Part shown: one piece after another, positions 18,394-29,764 of the stretch
Layout: every line of letters starts with the position of its first letter
Numbering within the stretch: position 1 is the stretch's first letter
Assembly: GCF_003208435.1 (NCBI RefSeq)
Contig: NZ_QKMF01000011.1
Coordinates: forward strand, 62,001 to 126,000
Reading direction: 5' to 3'
From: Pelagimonas varians
Lineage (GTDB): Bacteria; Pseudomonadota; Alphaproteobacteria; Rhodobacterales; Rhodobacteraceae
Length of the DNA stretch: 64,000 nt
Made by a program: the position numbers and the translations under genes
Notes under the pieces: generated by a model
Told to the model about the DNA's origin: nothing
The model's database searches: none
Seen by the model: the letters and a program-made list of their open reading frames with translations, nothing else

Positions 18394-18429
18394 GATTCAT
18401 TGATGATTCGCGGTCAAATTCTTTATTAA
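18394..18429 (-). promoter_or_regulatory. ccrM upstream control region: two GANTC sites and a partial CtrA-like motif
   Basis: Two GATTC sequences (18394-18398 and 18405-18409) lie 11 bp apart, 54-69 bp upstream of the ccrM start. Just upstream on the minus strand is TTAA (18429-18426), seven bases, then TTTG (18418-18415), a CtrA box (TTAA-N7-TTAA) with two mismatches. In Caulobacter, ccrM is activated by CtrA and its leader carries paired GANTC sites that affect its transcription. The sites are seen directly; their function here is inferred. Confidence 0.5.
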
Positions 18430-18445
18430 ATCAGCGCGTTACGAT

Positions 18446-19057
18446 TTACTCTTGATACAATATATTGTGCACCGGTTTGAATGATCGTCTATGATGTGGG
18501 GTTACCCCAAGATTTTGCAGTGCAGATTTGTGACATTTGGTTGGATAGCCTGCGTTCTTTTCCCAACCATAACCTGGGTAGTGTTGCGCGATCTCAGTCA
18601 TGACAAAATCCCGCCATGTTTTGGCCACAATTGAGGCCGCCGCGATACAAGTTGATCGACTGTCCCCCTTGACGATTGCGGTCGCGGGGCAAGGCAGGTT
18701 CTTAGGCAACCGATTCCCATCGACCAGCAGGTGGTCGGGGCGAATCGGCAGGCCTTCCACGGCTCGTTTCATCGCAAGCATGCTGGCATGGAGGATATTG
18801 ATCTCGTCAATTTCTTCGACGGTGGCCTCGGCAATACTGAATACCGCCGTTTCGCGAATAATCAGATTAAGCGCATCACGCTTCTTTTGTGAGAGCTTTT
18901 TGGAGTCGTTCAGCCCTTCGGGGATGTTAGTGGGGTCCAAGATGACGGCACAGGCCACCACAGGCCCCGCCAGAGGGCCACGCCCGACTTCATCCACCCC
19001 GGCCAGCCGCACACCGCGCGCATGGTAAGGGGTGTCTAGATTCTCTATCATTGTCAT
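18446..19057 (-). CDS. rnhB: Ribonuclease HII
   Basis: Removes ribonucleotides from DNA and RNA primers from RNA-DNA hybrids. Of 203 residues, the catalytic Asp22-Glu23 lies in [15 protein letters not shown], with further signature [23 protein letters not shown] (third acidic residue), and [12 protein letters not shown]. The length is normal. It is on the same strand as ccrM and the small gene upstream; ccrM most likely has its own promoter in between. Confidence 0.97.
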   Translation of the reverse strand: MTMIENLDTPYHARGVRLAGVDEVGRGPLAGPVVACAVILDPTNIPEGLNDSKKLSQKKRDALNLIIRETAVFSIAEATVEEIDEINILHASMLAMKRAVEGLPIRPDHLLVDGNRLPKNLPCPATAIVKGDSRSTCIAAASIVAKTWRDFVMTEIAQHYPGYGWEKNAGYPTKCHKSALQNLGVTPHHRRSFKPVHNILYQE

Positions 19058-19107
19058 GACGACCAGAAACCCGATCGCAGCACAGCTGGCAAGCCTGCCC
19101 TAACCGG

Positions 19108-19422
19108 TCAATCTTGGTTTGGGCCCTGATCCAGCACAGCAGACACCAAGGAGAGCACAGCCACCTCTTCGCTGACCTCGCGGCCATCGATCCGTTCAGC
19201 CAGTTGCATCCGTTCATCCAAGGACAGCGGGATCAGCAACGGCTGCGAATTGCCTGCTGCGACTTCGGTCGTCCAATCAATATTGGCCTTTAGGGATTGA
19301 AGCAAAGATTGACGCAATAGGTAGCCCAAAGGCAGGTTGGCAGGCGAAATCGCATGCAGCTTGTTGCGCATCCCATCCGGGACACTGACCGTCAGGCCTT
19401 TTCTAAGGTCATGGCAACTCAT
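19108..19422 (-). CDS. Hypothetical protein, possible ribbon-helix-helix-like N-terminus
   Basis: A 104-residue soluble protein I do not recognise. LRKGLTVSVPDGMRNKLHAI (about residues 6-25) resembles the strand-helix opening of ribbon-helix-helix DNA-binding proteins, with a second helix GYLLRQSLLQSLKANI, but the match is loose. The rest, LLIPLSLDERMQLAERIDGR, is predicted helical. I chose the ATG at 19422, which has GGGGGAAG just upstream; an ATG at 19443 lacks a ribosome site. It lies 50 bp upstream of rnhB on the same strand and may be cotranscribed. Confidence 0.6.
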   Translation of the reverse strand: MSCHDLRKGLTVSVPDGMRNKLHAISPANLPLGYLLRQSLLQSLKANIDWTTEVAAGNSQPLLIPLSLDERMQLAERIDGREVSEEVAVLSLVSAVLDQGPNQD

Positions 19423-19536
19423 GTCTTCCCCCAAGACATTCAAACTAGTGGGATTAGGTTAACAGAATACTTCACCATGCAGAAGATGCTCTGACATCTC
19501 GCAGTCATATATTTGTGCAACATTCTCGAATCATTC

Positions 19537-19573
19537 CCTAAAACGAAACAAGGGCCCCCAAAGGGGACCCTTG
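19537..19573 (-). terminator. Intrinsic terminator of groESL
   Basis: On the minus strand, CAAGGGTCCCC (19573-19563) pairs with GGGGGCCCTTG (19559-19549), and TTTCGTTTT follows. It lies about 37 nt downstream of the groEL stop. Confidence 0.85.
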
Positions 19574-19610
19574 CCTGTTCTGTCAGTTTATCCCAAGCGG
19601 GAAGAACTGA

Positions 19611-21275
<1,665 letters not shown>

Positions 21276-21320
21276 TTAGTTGGTCAGAAAGGATGGCCCA
21301 GTTGGCCATCAGCTTCGTCT

Positions 21321-21608
21321 TCAGCCGATAATGCCGAGGATGTCGCTTTCTTTCATGATCAGCAGCTCTTCGCCGTCCAGAGTGATCTCTGTACCGGACC
21401 ATTTGCCAAACAGGATGGTGTCACCCTCTTTGACGTCCATTGCGATGCGGTCGCCGTCTTCGTCACGTGCGCCTGCGCCAACAGCAACAACTTTGCCTTC
21501 AGCGGGCTTTTCTTTTGCGCTTTCGGGGATGATCAGACCACCAGCGGTCTTTTCTTCACCTTCAAGGCGGCGAACAACTACGCGATCGTGAAGCGGTGTA
21601 AATGCCAT
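21321..21608 (-). CDS. groES: Co-chaperonin GroES (10 kDa)
   Basis: The 95-residue lid of the GroEL chamber. It begins [20 protein letters not shown], followed by the mobile loop [18 protein letters not shown] and [20 protein letters not shown]. The length and sequence are standard. It is the first gene of the operon; its leader carries the CIRCE inverted repeat, so HrcA repression is expected. Confidence 0.99.
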   Translation of the reverse strand: MAFTPLHDRVVVRRLEGEEKTAGGLIIPESAKEKPAEGKVVAVGAGARDEDGDRIAMDVKEGDTILFGKWSGTEITLDGEELLIMKESDILGIIG

Positions 21609-21661
21609 TCTTCGAGTCTCCTTAGCTCAAAGCTATCCTCTAAAGACCCCTGCTGGGGCCA

Positions 21662-21724
21662 TTAGCACTCATCAAGTGCGAGTGCTAACGAGGCATAGCT
21701 AGGCACCGTTTCGCAGTGAGTCAA
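21662..21724 (-). promoter_or_regulatory. groESL promoter with CIRCE operator
   Basis: A perfect CIRCE element, TTAGCACTC (21662-21670), nine bases, GAGTGCTAA (21680-21688), is the binding site of the HrcA repressor. Upstream on the minus strand, TTGACT (21724-21719) and TAGCTA (21701-21696) are separated by 17 bp, a good sigma70-type promoter placing the operator just after the transcription start. hrcA itself is not in the window. Confidence 0.93.
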
Positions 21725-21743
21725 CCGGATGTGCCGAAATTAA

Positions 21744-22805
<1,062 letters not shown>

Positions 22806-22820
22806 CGTCGTTTGGTCGTC

Positions 22821-24107
22821 TTAGCGCCCGCCGCCAGACCGACGACGTTTTGGCGCGCCGCCGGGACGACCACCGGAATTGGCAGGCTTGCCACCGCCGC
22901 GACCAAAGTTGCCGCCACGGCCACCGCCGCCTCCTCCGCCACCACGTCCGCGCTGCGGCTTGGGGGCATCGACCGGAATGGGCTGTTCACCACTGGCCAC
23001 CGGAATTTCCTTTTTCATCACTTTTTCAACTTGCCAAAGCAGGCGAACCTCTTCGGCGCAGCAAAACGCGATGGCCTGACCTTCGCGGCCAGCACGAGCC
23101 GTCCGGCCAATACGGTGCACGTAGTTTTCCGCAACTTCAGGCAGGTCGTAGTTGATGACATACGCAACGCCGGGAATATCGATGCCGCGCGCCGCTACAT
23201 CCGTGGCAACAAGCACATTGATTTCACCTGCGCGGAAAGCTTTGATCGCCCGATCGCGCTGTCCCTGGCTTTTGTTGCCGTGGATCGAAGCTGCGTTAAA
23301 ACCATCCGCGACCAGCCCCTTCATAAGTTTTTCCGCGCCATGTTTGGTCCGCGAAAATACAAGTGTCAGGGCCTCTTTGTCAGCAGCCAGAATTTCACGC
23401 AATTTACGCGGCTTGGCTCCTTTGTCGAGGTAGTGAACCGATTGCTCGATCTTGTCAGCGGCTTTGCCGGGGGGCGAAACCTGAACCTTTTTCGGGTCGT
23501 TCAAGTAGGCGCGGCTCAGCTCTTCCATCTGTTTGGGCATAGTGGCCGAAAACAGCATAGTCTGGCGGGGTGTGCCCAATTCAGGCGCGATCCGGCGCAG
23601 CGCGTGAATAAAGCCCATGTCCAGCATTTGGTCCGCTTCGTCCAAGATCAGGTTCTGAACCGAGCTCAGATCAACCGCACGGCGGTCCATCAAGTCAATC
23701 AAACGGCCAGGTGTTGCCACCAGAACATGAGTACCGCGACCCAAAACCTGGATCTGCTTGTTGATGGATTGGCCGCCAACAACAGTTGCCACCTTAAGAG
23801 GTGTTTTTGTGGTCAAAACCTTAATGTTGTCCGCAATTTGATTCACAAGTTCGCGGGTCGGGGCCAATATTAGTGCCCAAGCGGTCTTGGGTGCCGGTTT
23901 GCCATGCATGCCGAGCAAAGTGTTTACCAGCGGCAAACCAAAGGCCAGCGTTTTACCGGTGCCGGTTTGGGCAAGGCCCATGATGTCGTGACCGGCCAGC
24001 GCCAAAGGCACGGCCTGTGTCTGGATCGGTGTTGGAGTTTCAAAACCAGCTTCTTTAAGCGCAGCGTTAAGGGCAGGTTTCAGGCCAAGTTCGTCAAAGT
24101 TCAACAA
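22821..24107 (-). CDS. rhlE: DEAD-box RNA helicase, RhlE-like
   Basis: An ATP-dependent RNA helicase of 428 residues. Visible motifs are the Q motif (PTPIQTQAVP), Walker A AQTGTGKT, PTRELV, TPGRLIDL, DEAD, SAT, then the helicase C domain ending HRIGRTARAGREGQAI. The last 60 or so residues form a Gly/Arg-rich tail containing eight consecutive Gly, likely disordered and RNA-binding. The start codon appears to be TTG at 24107, with AAAGGA seven or eight nt upstream; the next codon is also TTG. RhlE-type helicases act in ribosome assembly and RNA decay, often at low temperature. It is convergent with ldh, 15 bp apart. Confidence 0.9.
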   Translation of the reverse strand: MLNFDELGLKPALNAALKEAGFETPTPIQTQAVPLALAGHDIMGLAQTGTGKTLAFGLPLVNTLLGMHGKPAPKTAWALILAPTRELVNQIADNIKVLTTKTPLKVATVVGGQSINKQIQVLGRGTHVLVATPGRLIDLMDRRAVDLSSVQNLILDEADQMLDMGFIHALRRIAPELGTPRQTMLFSATMPKQMEELSRAYLNDPKKVQVSPPGKAADKIEQSVHYLDKGAKPRKLREILAADKEALTLVFSRTKHGAEKLMKGLVADGFNAASIHGNKSQGQRDRAIKAFRAGEINVLVATDVAARGIDIPGVAYVINYDLPEVAENYVHRIGRTARAGREGQAIAFCCAEEVRLLWQVEKVMKKEIPVASGEQPIPVDAPKPQRGRGGGGGGGGRGGNFGRGGGKPANSGGRPGGAPKRRRSGGGR

Positions 24108-24409
24108 AGATAAATCCTTTGGAGCCGCAACAAGCCAGTGCCCGCGCGACAGATGTCCACAGCCGCATGGATCATGCGACCAAGTGAGGGTGTGGCAAGA
24201 CCTCTGGGCAGTGGGAGTATCCCAGTCTGACCGGCCTTTGCCTTTGCAGCCCTGCGTGATGGGGAAACGTTATCTGGTGTCACTGAGAGCACATAAGGCT
24301 CGGCTAGCTCACGCGGCAGCGCAGCGACTGATGTGCCAATGACGGTTTATTTGCGTTTCGTCAAGCTATAGTAAGGGGTGGCATGCACCTTGAACGGCGA
24401 AACCCTTCG
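24108..24409. other. Intergenic region upstream of rhlE
   Basis: The 302 bp hold no gene I can support. On the minus strand there is a TTGACG about 240 nt before the helicase start without a good -10 box. If transcription starts there, the helicase mRNA would have a long leader, but nothing decisive is visible. Confidence 0.3.
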
Positions 24410-25075
24410 TCATTCCCAACTATAGGCCCAATGTTTCAATCCTTGGTGTCCTGTCTTGGACAGTTGGTAGACGCCCTTTTCGACCTTATCAAACCAACCA
24501 TAATGATTGTCCCGCATGATCGTCGTGGCTTTGCCGACCTTGGTTGCCTTGGCCACGTCTTTGCCCCGGCTCGCACCGACCTCTGCCAGCATTGCTGCAC
24601 ATTTTAACGAATCCTGCCGGTAGCCGGTGACAATGCCATGCCGTGTCGCCCCGCCTTTGTTCGGATCCCCTTCCAGGCGTTGGAATTCCCGCAACAGCCG
24701 CGATTGGCGATTTTTGTTTTTGCGCGGAGCATAGGGGCCGGGATCGCATTGCACCTCGACGGTAAAATCGGGCCGCACCGTGATAAAACCCAGCCCAAGA
24801 CGACGGCACATCGCCATATTGTCCTTTAGCGCCCGTTTGGCGGTTTTTCCTTTGGGCTTGGGCACAGCGATATAGACGGCATCGGTGATAGCCAGACGCG
24901 TGACCGCTTGATGGTAAAGTGACAAGGTAATGCTAAGCTTAAGCTCCACGATAACCGGTGGCTCATCGCCGCGCACAGCCATAACGTCCGCAGCACCAAC
25001 TTCGCCTTTTACCGCATACCCCTGCCCTTCGAGCATCTTTTTAACCGGTCCGTAAAGATCGCTTTCCCGCCGCAT
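24410..25075 (-). CDS. DUF2161 family protein, PD-(D/E)XK-like
   Basis: A 221-residue soluble protein. The N-terminal half has EVGAADVMAVRGDEPPVIVE, then LKLS: an Asp followed about thirteen residues later by Glu-x-Lys, the layout of PD-(D/E)XK nuclease-fold proteins. The C-terminal part (GGATRHGIVTGYRQDSLKCA, then HYGWFDKVEKGVYQLSKTG) looks like a winged-helix domain. Databases label the family a putative phosphodiesterase; the substrate is unknown. It starts at ATG 25075 and is divergent from the TraB/GumN gene. Confidence 0.75.
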   Translation of the reverse strand: MRRESDLYGPVKKMLEGQGYAVKGEVGAADVMAVRGDEPPVIVELKLSITLSLYHQAVTRLAITDAVYIAVPKPKGKTAKRALKDNMAMCRRLGLGFITVRPDFTVEVQCDPGPYAPRKNKNRQSRLLREFQRLEGDPNKGGATRHGIVTGYRQDSLKCAAMLAEVGASRGKDVAKATKVGKATTIMRDNHYGWFDKVEKGVYQLSKTGHQGLKHWAYSWE

Positions 25076-25147
25076 AGCTGCCTATTTCACCTGTTCTTCT
25101 AACCCACAACGCGCCTAAACTGCCCCAAGTTTCATCCCGGAGCCACC

Positions 25148-26143
25148 ATGTTAAGATATCTTTTTACGTTTCTCGTTTGCACTTTGGCTGCCCAGTCTGC
25201 TGAGGCCACCTGTGCGGGGACCGACTTGCGGTCCGGCTTAACCGCAATGCAGCGCAATGAACTAAAGAACAGCGTAGATGCGACGCCCTTTGCGTCCGGA
25301 AATCATTGGCAGGCAGTGCGCGGTGAAGACGTTCTTCATTTGATCGGGACGCTCCACCTTGATGATCCACGCCTGAAGGCACCGTTTGATCGCTTGGCCC
25401 CCTTGGTTCAATCAGCGGACCTGCTGCTGTTAGAAGCCAATGATCGTGACACCACGGATTTGCAAAAAAGGCTTGCCTCTGATCCGTCTCTCATCTTGCT
25501 TCAAGGCGACACACTTATTGATTTGATGCCTGCACCTGATTGGGACCGCTTGGCAGAGGCGGCGCAGGCACGCGGTATCCCACCCTTTATGGCCGCGAAA
25601 ATGCAGCCATGGTATTTGTCTATGACCTTGGCCATCCCACCCTGCATGATGGCGGACTTCCAATCTGGGGCCAACGGCTTGGATGCCCAGCTAAATCAGG
25701 TGGCAAACGATGCAAATGTGCCAACCCGGTCGCTAGAAGACACCCAGACGCTGTTTCAGATATTTGCGCAAGAACCGCTTGAAACGCAAATCGACATGAT
25801 GAAAGTCAGCCTGACGGACGCTGAAACCGCAGAAAACGGCATGACAACCACACTCGCCACATACTTTGAAGAACAGATTGCAGAAGGCTGGCATATCAAC
25901 CGAATTCTAGCGCCCCAACTCTCCCAGATGAGCAAGAACCAAGCCGATGCGGTTTTCGAAGAATTGGAGCAAGAACTGCTGGTGAACCGAAACCGCGCTT
26001 GGATACCCGTTATTCTGGATGCTGCTGCTGAAACGGACGGTCCAATTGTTGTGGCCTTTGGTGCCGCACATTTGATGGGGGAATTTGGTGTGCTGAACCT
26101 TCTGGCACAAGAGGGCTTTACCCTTTCGCGCCAGAAGTTTTGA
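25148..26143 (+). CDS. TraB/GumN family protein
   Basis: A 331-residue exported protein. A signal peptide (MLRYLFTFLVCTLAAQSAEA) is followed by the family core: HLIGTLHLDDPR (GxxH motif), LLLEANDRDTTDLQ, and near the C-terminus VNRNRAWIPVI and VAFGAAHLMGEFGV with the second GxxH. These belong to the TIKI/TraB/EreA-like hydrolase superfamily, which includes metalloproteases and esterases. The substrate is unknown. A GGAGCC just upstream supports the ATG. The gene is monocistronic and ends 14 bp from the convergent dcp. Confidence 0.88.
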   Translation: MLRYLFTFLVCTLAAQSAEATCAGTDLRSGLTAMQRNELKNSVDATPFASGNHWQAVRGEDVLHLIGTLHLDDPRLKAPFDRLAPLVQSADLLLLEANDRDTTDLQKRLASDPSLILLQGDTLIDLMPAPDWDRLAEAAQARGIPPFMAAKMQPWYLSMTLAIPPCMMADFQSGANGLDAQLNQVANDANVPTRSLEDTQTLFQIFAQEPLETQIDMMKVSLTDAETAENGMTTTLATYFEEQIAEGWHINRILAPQLSQMSKNQADAVFEELEQELLVNRNRAWIPVILDAAAETDGPIVVAFGAAHLMGEFGVLNLLAQEGFTLSRQKF

Positions 26144-26157
26144 TCGCGCGGACGCGT

Positions 26158-28167
26158 TTAACCCGCCAGACCGCGCCCTTTCAGCAAGGCATCGACGCCG
26201 GGCATCCGCCCCCGAAAGGCCATATAAAGCTCTTGTGCGTCACGTGATCCGCCTGCCGAAAGAATGAACTGCTCCAACTTCTTGGCCATTGCCGGATCGA
26301 AGGGATCGCCGACCTCTTCAAAGGCCTCGAATGCATCGGCATCCATCACTTCAGACCACATATAGCTGTAGTAGCCGCTGCTATAGCCATCGCCCGCAAA
26401 AACATGTGCGAAATGCGGGGTCGCATGGCGCATGCCAATGGCGCGCGGCATTCCGAGGGTCTCCAACACCTCCGCCTGTTTTTGCATCACATCCGCAGGG
26501 GCCGAGCCTTGGTGAAACGCAAGGTCAACCAAGGCCGACGCCACATATTCAACCGTCGAAAACCCCATGTCGAAATTGGCGGCCCCCAACACTTTGTCGA
26601 GCAGACCTTTGGGCATCGGAGCGCCGGTTTCTGCATGGGTTGCGAATTTTTCTAGCACCTCGGGCACATCAAGCCAGTGCTCATACAACTGGCTGGGCAA
26701 TTCCACAAAATCACGCGCCACCGAAGTGCCGGAAATCATGTCATAGGTCACGTCCGACAGCATTTGATGCAATGCATGTCCGAATTCATGGAACAAGGTG
26801 CGCGCGTCATCATACGACAGCAACGCGGGATCCCCTTTGGCAAAGTTGCACACGTTCACAACGATCGGAATCTGCACATCGGGGAACTTGCGCTGCGCAC
26901 GAATGGCAGAACACCATGCGCCGGACCGTTTTGACCCGCGGGCAAAATAATCACCAATAAAGACGGCAATCGGCTGGCCGTCGCGGCTGACTTCCCATGC
27001 GCGGGCATCTTCGTGGTACAAAGCCACATCAAGCGGCGCAAATTCCAGCCCGAACAGACGCGTTGCGCAATCAAAAGACGCATCGATCATCCGGTCCAAT
27101 TGGAAATAAGGCTTAACCTCAGCCTCCTCCAGATCATGCTCTGCCTGACGCCGCTTTTCTGCGTAGTATCGCCAATCCCAAGCTTCCAACGGGCCGCTGA
27201 TTCCATCGGCCCGCAACATCGCCTCTAGAACCTCAGCGTCCGAATTCGCCTGTTGTTTGGCAGGTTCCCAAACCGCCATCAGCAAATCGCGCACACGGTC
27301 CGGATTGCCTGCCATTTCGGTTTCAAGCTTGTAGGCCGCAAAATCGCCATAGCCCAAAAGCTTGGCCCGCTCTTCACGAAGCGCCAATGTCTCGCCCGCA
27401 ATGCCGCGATTGTCGGTCTCTCCGCCATTCGCGCCGCGAGCCCCCCAGGCGGCATAGGCTTTTTCACGCAAATCACGGCGCTTCGAGAATTGCAAAAACG
27501 GGACAATGATGGAACGGGACAAAGTCACCACTGGGCCAAGTCCACGCTCTTTGCCCGCTTGGTACATTGCACCAGTGACAAAATCCGGCAGCCCGTCCAG
27601 ATCGCTTTCAGCCAGCTCCATCGCCCAATCACGTTCATCGGCCAAAAGGTTCTGGGTGAAGGACGTGCCCAGCACCGCCAAACGGTTTTTCACATCGGCC
27701 ATGCGACCAGCATCATCTCCGGTCAGCGCCGCCCCCGCACGCACAAAGCTTCGGTGCATGAGCATCAAAACCCGTTGCTGTTCGTCGTTCAGATCCAAAC
27801 TGCCGCGCGCATCCCATACCGCACGGATACGGTCGAACAAAGCGGTGTTCGAATAGATCGCCGAACTATGCGCCGAAAGCTTGGGCGACACTTCCCGCAT
27901 CAAGGCTTCGCGCGCCTCGTTGCTGTCGGCACCGGCCACATTAAAGAAAACAGACGCAACCTGATCCAGCGCTGCGCCGGTGCGCATCAACCCTTCGATG
28001 GTGTTTTCAAAGGTCGGCGCATCCGGGTTGTTCACCACCTCGTCTACTTCGGCCAGATCCTGCGCCATCGCGGCGTCAAACGCCGGGGCAAAATCGCTGT
28101 CGGAAATCTTGTTGAAGGGGGGGATGCCAAAGGGCGTTTGCCAATCTTGCAGCAAGGGGTTGGTCAT
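26158..28167 (-). CDS. dcp: Peptidyl-dipeptidase Dcp, M3 family metallopeptidase
   Basis: A zinc peptidase of 669 residues that removes dipeptides from the C-terminus of oligopeptides. The zinc motif HEFGHALH sits about two thirds along, and the third ligand lies in the following helix (RDFVELPSQLYEHW). The C-terminal GDGYSSGYYSYMWSEVMDAD is also characteristic of M3. Similarity to Dcp rather than oligopeptidase A is suggested by the N-terminal NPLLQDWQTPFGIPPFNKIS and the end MPGVDALLKGRGL. There is no signal peptide, so it is cytoplasmic. The ATG at 28167 has GGAG seven nt upstream; an ATG at 28179 lacks one. Confidence 0.92.
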   Translation of the reverse strand: MTNPLLQDWQTPFGIPPFNKISDSDFAPAFDAAMAQDLAEVDEVVNNPDAPTFENTIEGLMRTGAALDQVASVFFNVAGADSNEAREALMREVSPKLSAHSSAIYSNTALFDRIRAVWDARGSLDLNDEQQRVLMLMHRSFVRAGAALTGDDAGRMADVKNRLAVLGTSFTQNLLADERDWAMELAESDLDGLPDFVTGAMYQAGKERGLGPVVTLSRSIIVPFLQFSKRRDLREKAYAAWGARGANGGETDNRGIAGETLALREERAKLLGYGDFAAYKLETEMAGNPDRVRDLLMAVWEPAKQQANSDAEVLEAMLRADGISGPLEAWDWRYYAEKRRQAEHDLEEAEVKPYFQLDRMIDASFDCATRLFGLEFAPLDVALYHEDARAWEVSRDGQPIAVFIGDYFARGSKRSGAWCSAIRAQRKFPDVQIPIVVNVCNFAKGDPALLSYDDARTLFHEFGHALHQMLSDVTYDMISGTSVARDFVELPSQLYEHWLDVPEVLEKFATHAETGAPMPKGLLDKVLGAANFDMGFSTVEYVASALVDLAFHQGSAPADVMQKQAEVLETLGMPRAIGMRHATPHFAHVFAGDGYSSGYYSYMWSEVMDADAFEAFEEVGDPFDPAMAKKLEQFILSAGGSRDAQELYMAFRGRMPGVDALLKGRGLAG

Positions 28168-28230
28168 TTCGATCTCCATAACTTTGAGGGAAATCTAGGG
28201 CGCACAACCGCCCGCTGCAATGGGGAGACC

Positions 28231-29274
28231 CTATGCCTGCGCCCCACAACACGGACAATTGTCACGTTTTTTCAATGTTATCTTGCGGGTTTCCCCCCAA
28301 AGCGCATCGTAGATCAGCATTTCCCCGCGCAGCACCGCCCCGGCGCCGGTGATAATCTTGACGGCTTCGACTGCCATCATGGATCCGACAACCCCCGGCA
28401 AGGGGCCCAAAACTCCGGCTTCTGCGCAACTGGGCGCCAATTCTGGTGCAGGCGCGCTTGGGAAAATACACTGGTAGCAGGGGCCGCCGTGGGCGGGATC
28501 AAAAACACTGATCTGCCCCTCCCATTGGCTAAGCGCACCGGAAATCAACGGCTTGCCCGCCGCAGTCGCGACTTCGTTCACCAGATAGCGCGTGTCGAAA
28601 TTATCGGTTCCATCCAATACAAGATCAAAGTCCCCGATCAGGTCGGTTGCAATGTCAGCGGTAAACCGTCGCTTGTAGGGCAACACCTGCAAATAAGGAT
28701 TGATCGCCTTCATCCGCGCTTCGGCTGAAAAGACTTTCGCCGTATCAATCGCGTCATCGCTGTGGATCACTTGCCGTTGCAAGTTGCCAACGTCGACCTC
28801 ATCGTCGTCGATCACGCCAATCGTGCCGACACCTGCCGCCGCCAGATAGAGCAACGCCGGAGAGCCAAGCCCCCCGGCCCCAACGACCAAAATCCGCGCC
28901 TCTTTCAGCTTTTTTTGCCCCGGCCCGCCCAATTCGCGCAAGACAATATGGCGGGTGTAGCGGTGCAATTCGCCTTCGGCAAACAGGGGGGATGTGTCAC
29001 TCACGGGGGCGTCCTTGGCACTGGCTTGGGCCTTTAGCTTAGCCAAACCGATCCGATAGACCCAGACCAAGCCTGCACTTCCCAGAAGGATCAACCAAAA
29101 AGCCGCACTTCCCCCCGTCGCGACACGCAGCGCATGCCCGTCAGGCAACGTCAGATTAAAAAGGATAACAGTGCTAAACAGCACCGCCAGCAGCGCCAAT
29201 CGCAACCGTTTGGGCAGGTGAAATACATGCCCAGCGCCCCAAAGGAACGCGGCTAAAGCAAGAACAAGGAACAC
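28231..29274 (-). CDS. Membrane-anchored ThiF/MoeB/HesA-family adenylyltransferase
   Basis: An E1-like enzyme that adenylates the C-terminus of a small sulfur-carrier protein (MoaD or ThiS type). Roughly the first 75 residues contain hydrophobic segments (VLALAAFLWGAG, LALLAVLFSTVILF, AAFWLILLGSAGLVWVY). Then comes the catalytic domain: RYTRHIVLRELGGPGQKKL, nucleotide-binding GAGGLGSPALLYL, DDDEVDVGNLQRQ, and two CxxC zinc pairs, CYQC and CPCC. I chose the GTG at 29274: GGGAG lies eight nt upstream and the start is four nt after the dut stop. It is the third gene of coaBC-dut-this. The membrane anchor is unusual for MoeB. Confidence 0.87.
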   Translation of the reverse strand: MFLVLALAAFLWGAGHVFHLPKRLRLALLAVLFSTVILFNLTLPDGHALRVATGGSAAFWLILLGSAGLVWVYRIGLAKLKAQASAKDAPVSDTSPLFAEGELHRYTRHIVLRELGGPGQKKLKEARILVVGAGGLGSPALLYLAAAGVGTIGVIDDDEVDVGNLQRQVIHSDDAIDTAKVFSAEARMKAINPYLQVLPYKRRFTADIATDLIGDFDLVLDGTDNFDTRYLVNEVATAAGKPLISGALSQWEGQISVFDPAHGGPCYQCIFPSAPAPELAPSCAEAGVLGPLPGVVGSMMAVEAVKIITGAGAVLRGEMLIYDALWGETRKITLKKRDNCPCCGAQA

Positions 29275-29278
29275 GTCA

Positions 29279-29731
29279 TTATCTCCCGGTTGACCCAAAA
29301 CCACCGGTGCCGCGGTCGGTATCGTCCAAAGCGTAGACGAGCGCAAAATCGGCCATGACAACAGGTGCGACGATCATCTGCGCAATACGATCCCCATGGG
29401 CGATATCAAATTTCTCTTGCCCGGCATTCATCACAATAACCCCCAAAGGGCCGCGATAATCGCTATCGATGGTGCCCGGGCTATTGGGCAAGGTGATCCC
29501 GTGCTTGAGCGCCAATCCAGAGCGCGGCCGCAATTGCACTTCGTAACCAAGCGGAATGGCCAAACGCAGCCCCGTCGGAACCAAGGCGCGCGCACCCGCC
29601 GCCAAAGTTAGCGTCCCACGATCAGGAAAGTTCGCCCGAAGGTCGGCACCGGCTGCGCCCACCGAAGCATAGAAAGGCAGCCCAAGGGTTTGATCTGCAC
29701 CGTCGTCCCACATCACTTGAATAGCGATCAC
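29279..29731 (-). CDS. dut: dUTP diphosphatase
   Basis: A trimeric dUTPase of 150 residues that hydrolyses dUTP to dUMP, keeping uracil out of DNA. The five motifs are visible: AGADLRA, PRSGLALKHGITL, NSPGTIDSDYRGPLGV, GDRIAQMI, and the C-terminal DDTDRGTGGFGSTGR that closes over the active site. The start is a GTG at 29731 with AGAGG seven nt upstream. It lies 33 bp after coaBC, and its stop is followed directly by the ThiF-like gene. Confidence 0.97.
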   Translation of the reverse strand: MIAIQVMWDDGADQTLGLPFYASVGAAGADLRANFPDRGTLTLAAGARALVPTGLRLAIPLGYEVQLRPRSGLALKHGITLPNSPGTIDSDYRGPLGVIVMNAGQEKFDIAHGDRIAQMIVAPVVMADFALVYALDDTDRGTGGFGSTGR

Positions 29732-29764
29732 GTCTTACCTCTTTTGCCAATTCTTGAACTGCGC

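Noticed and set aside
22812-23873. 353-codon frame on the plus strand
   Set aside because: Antisense to the helicase gene; the Gly/Arg tail and biased codons keep the frame open.
27253-28728. Long open frame on the plus strand (491 codons)
   Set aside because: Antisense to dcp and part of the ThiF-like gene, both with clear motifs; no ribosome site and no family resemblance.
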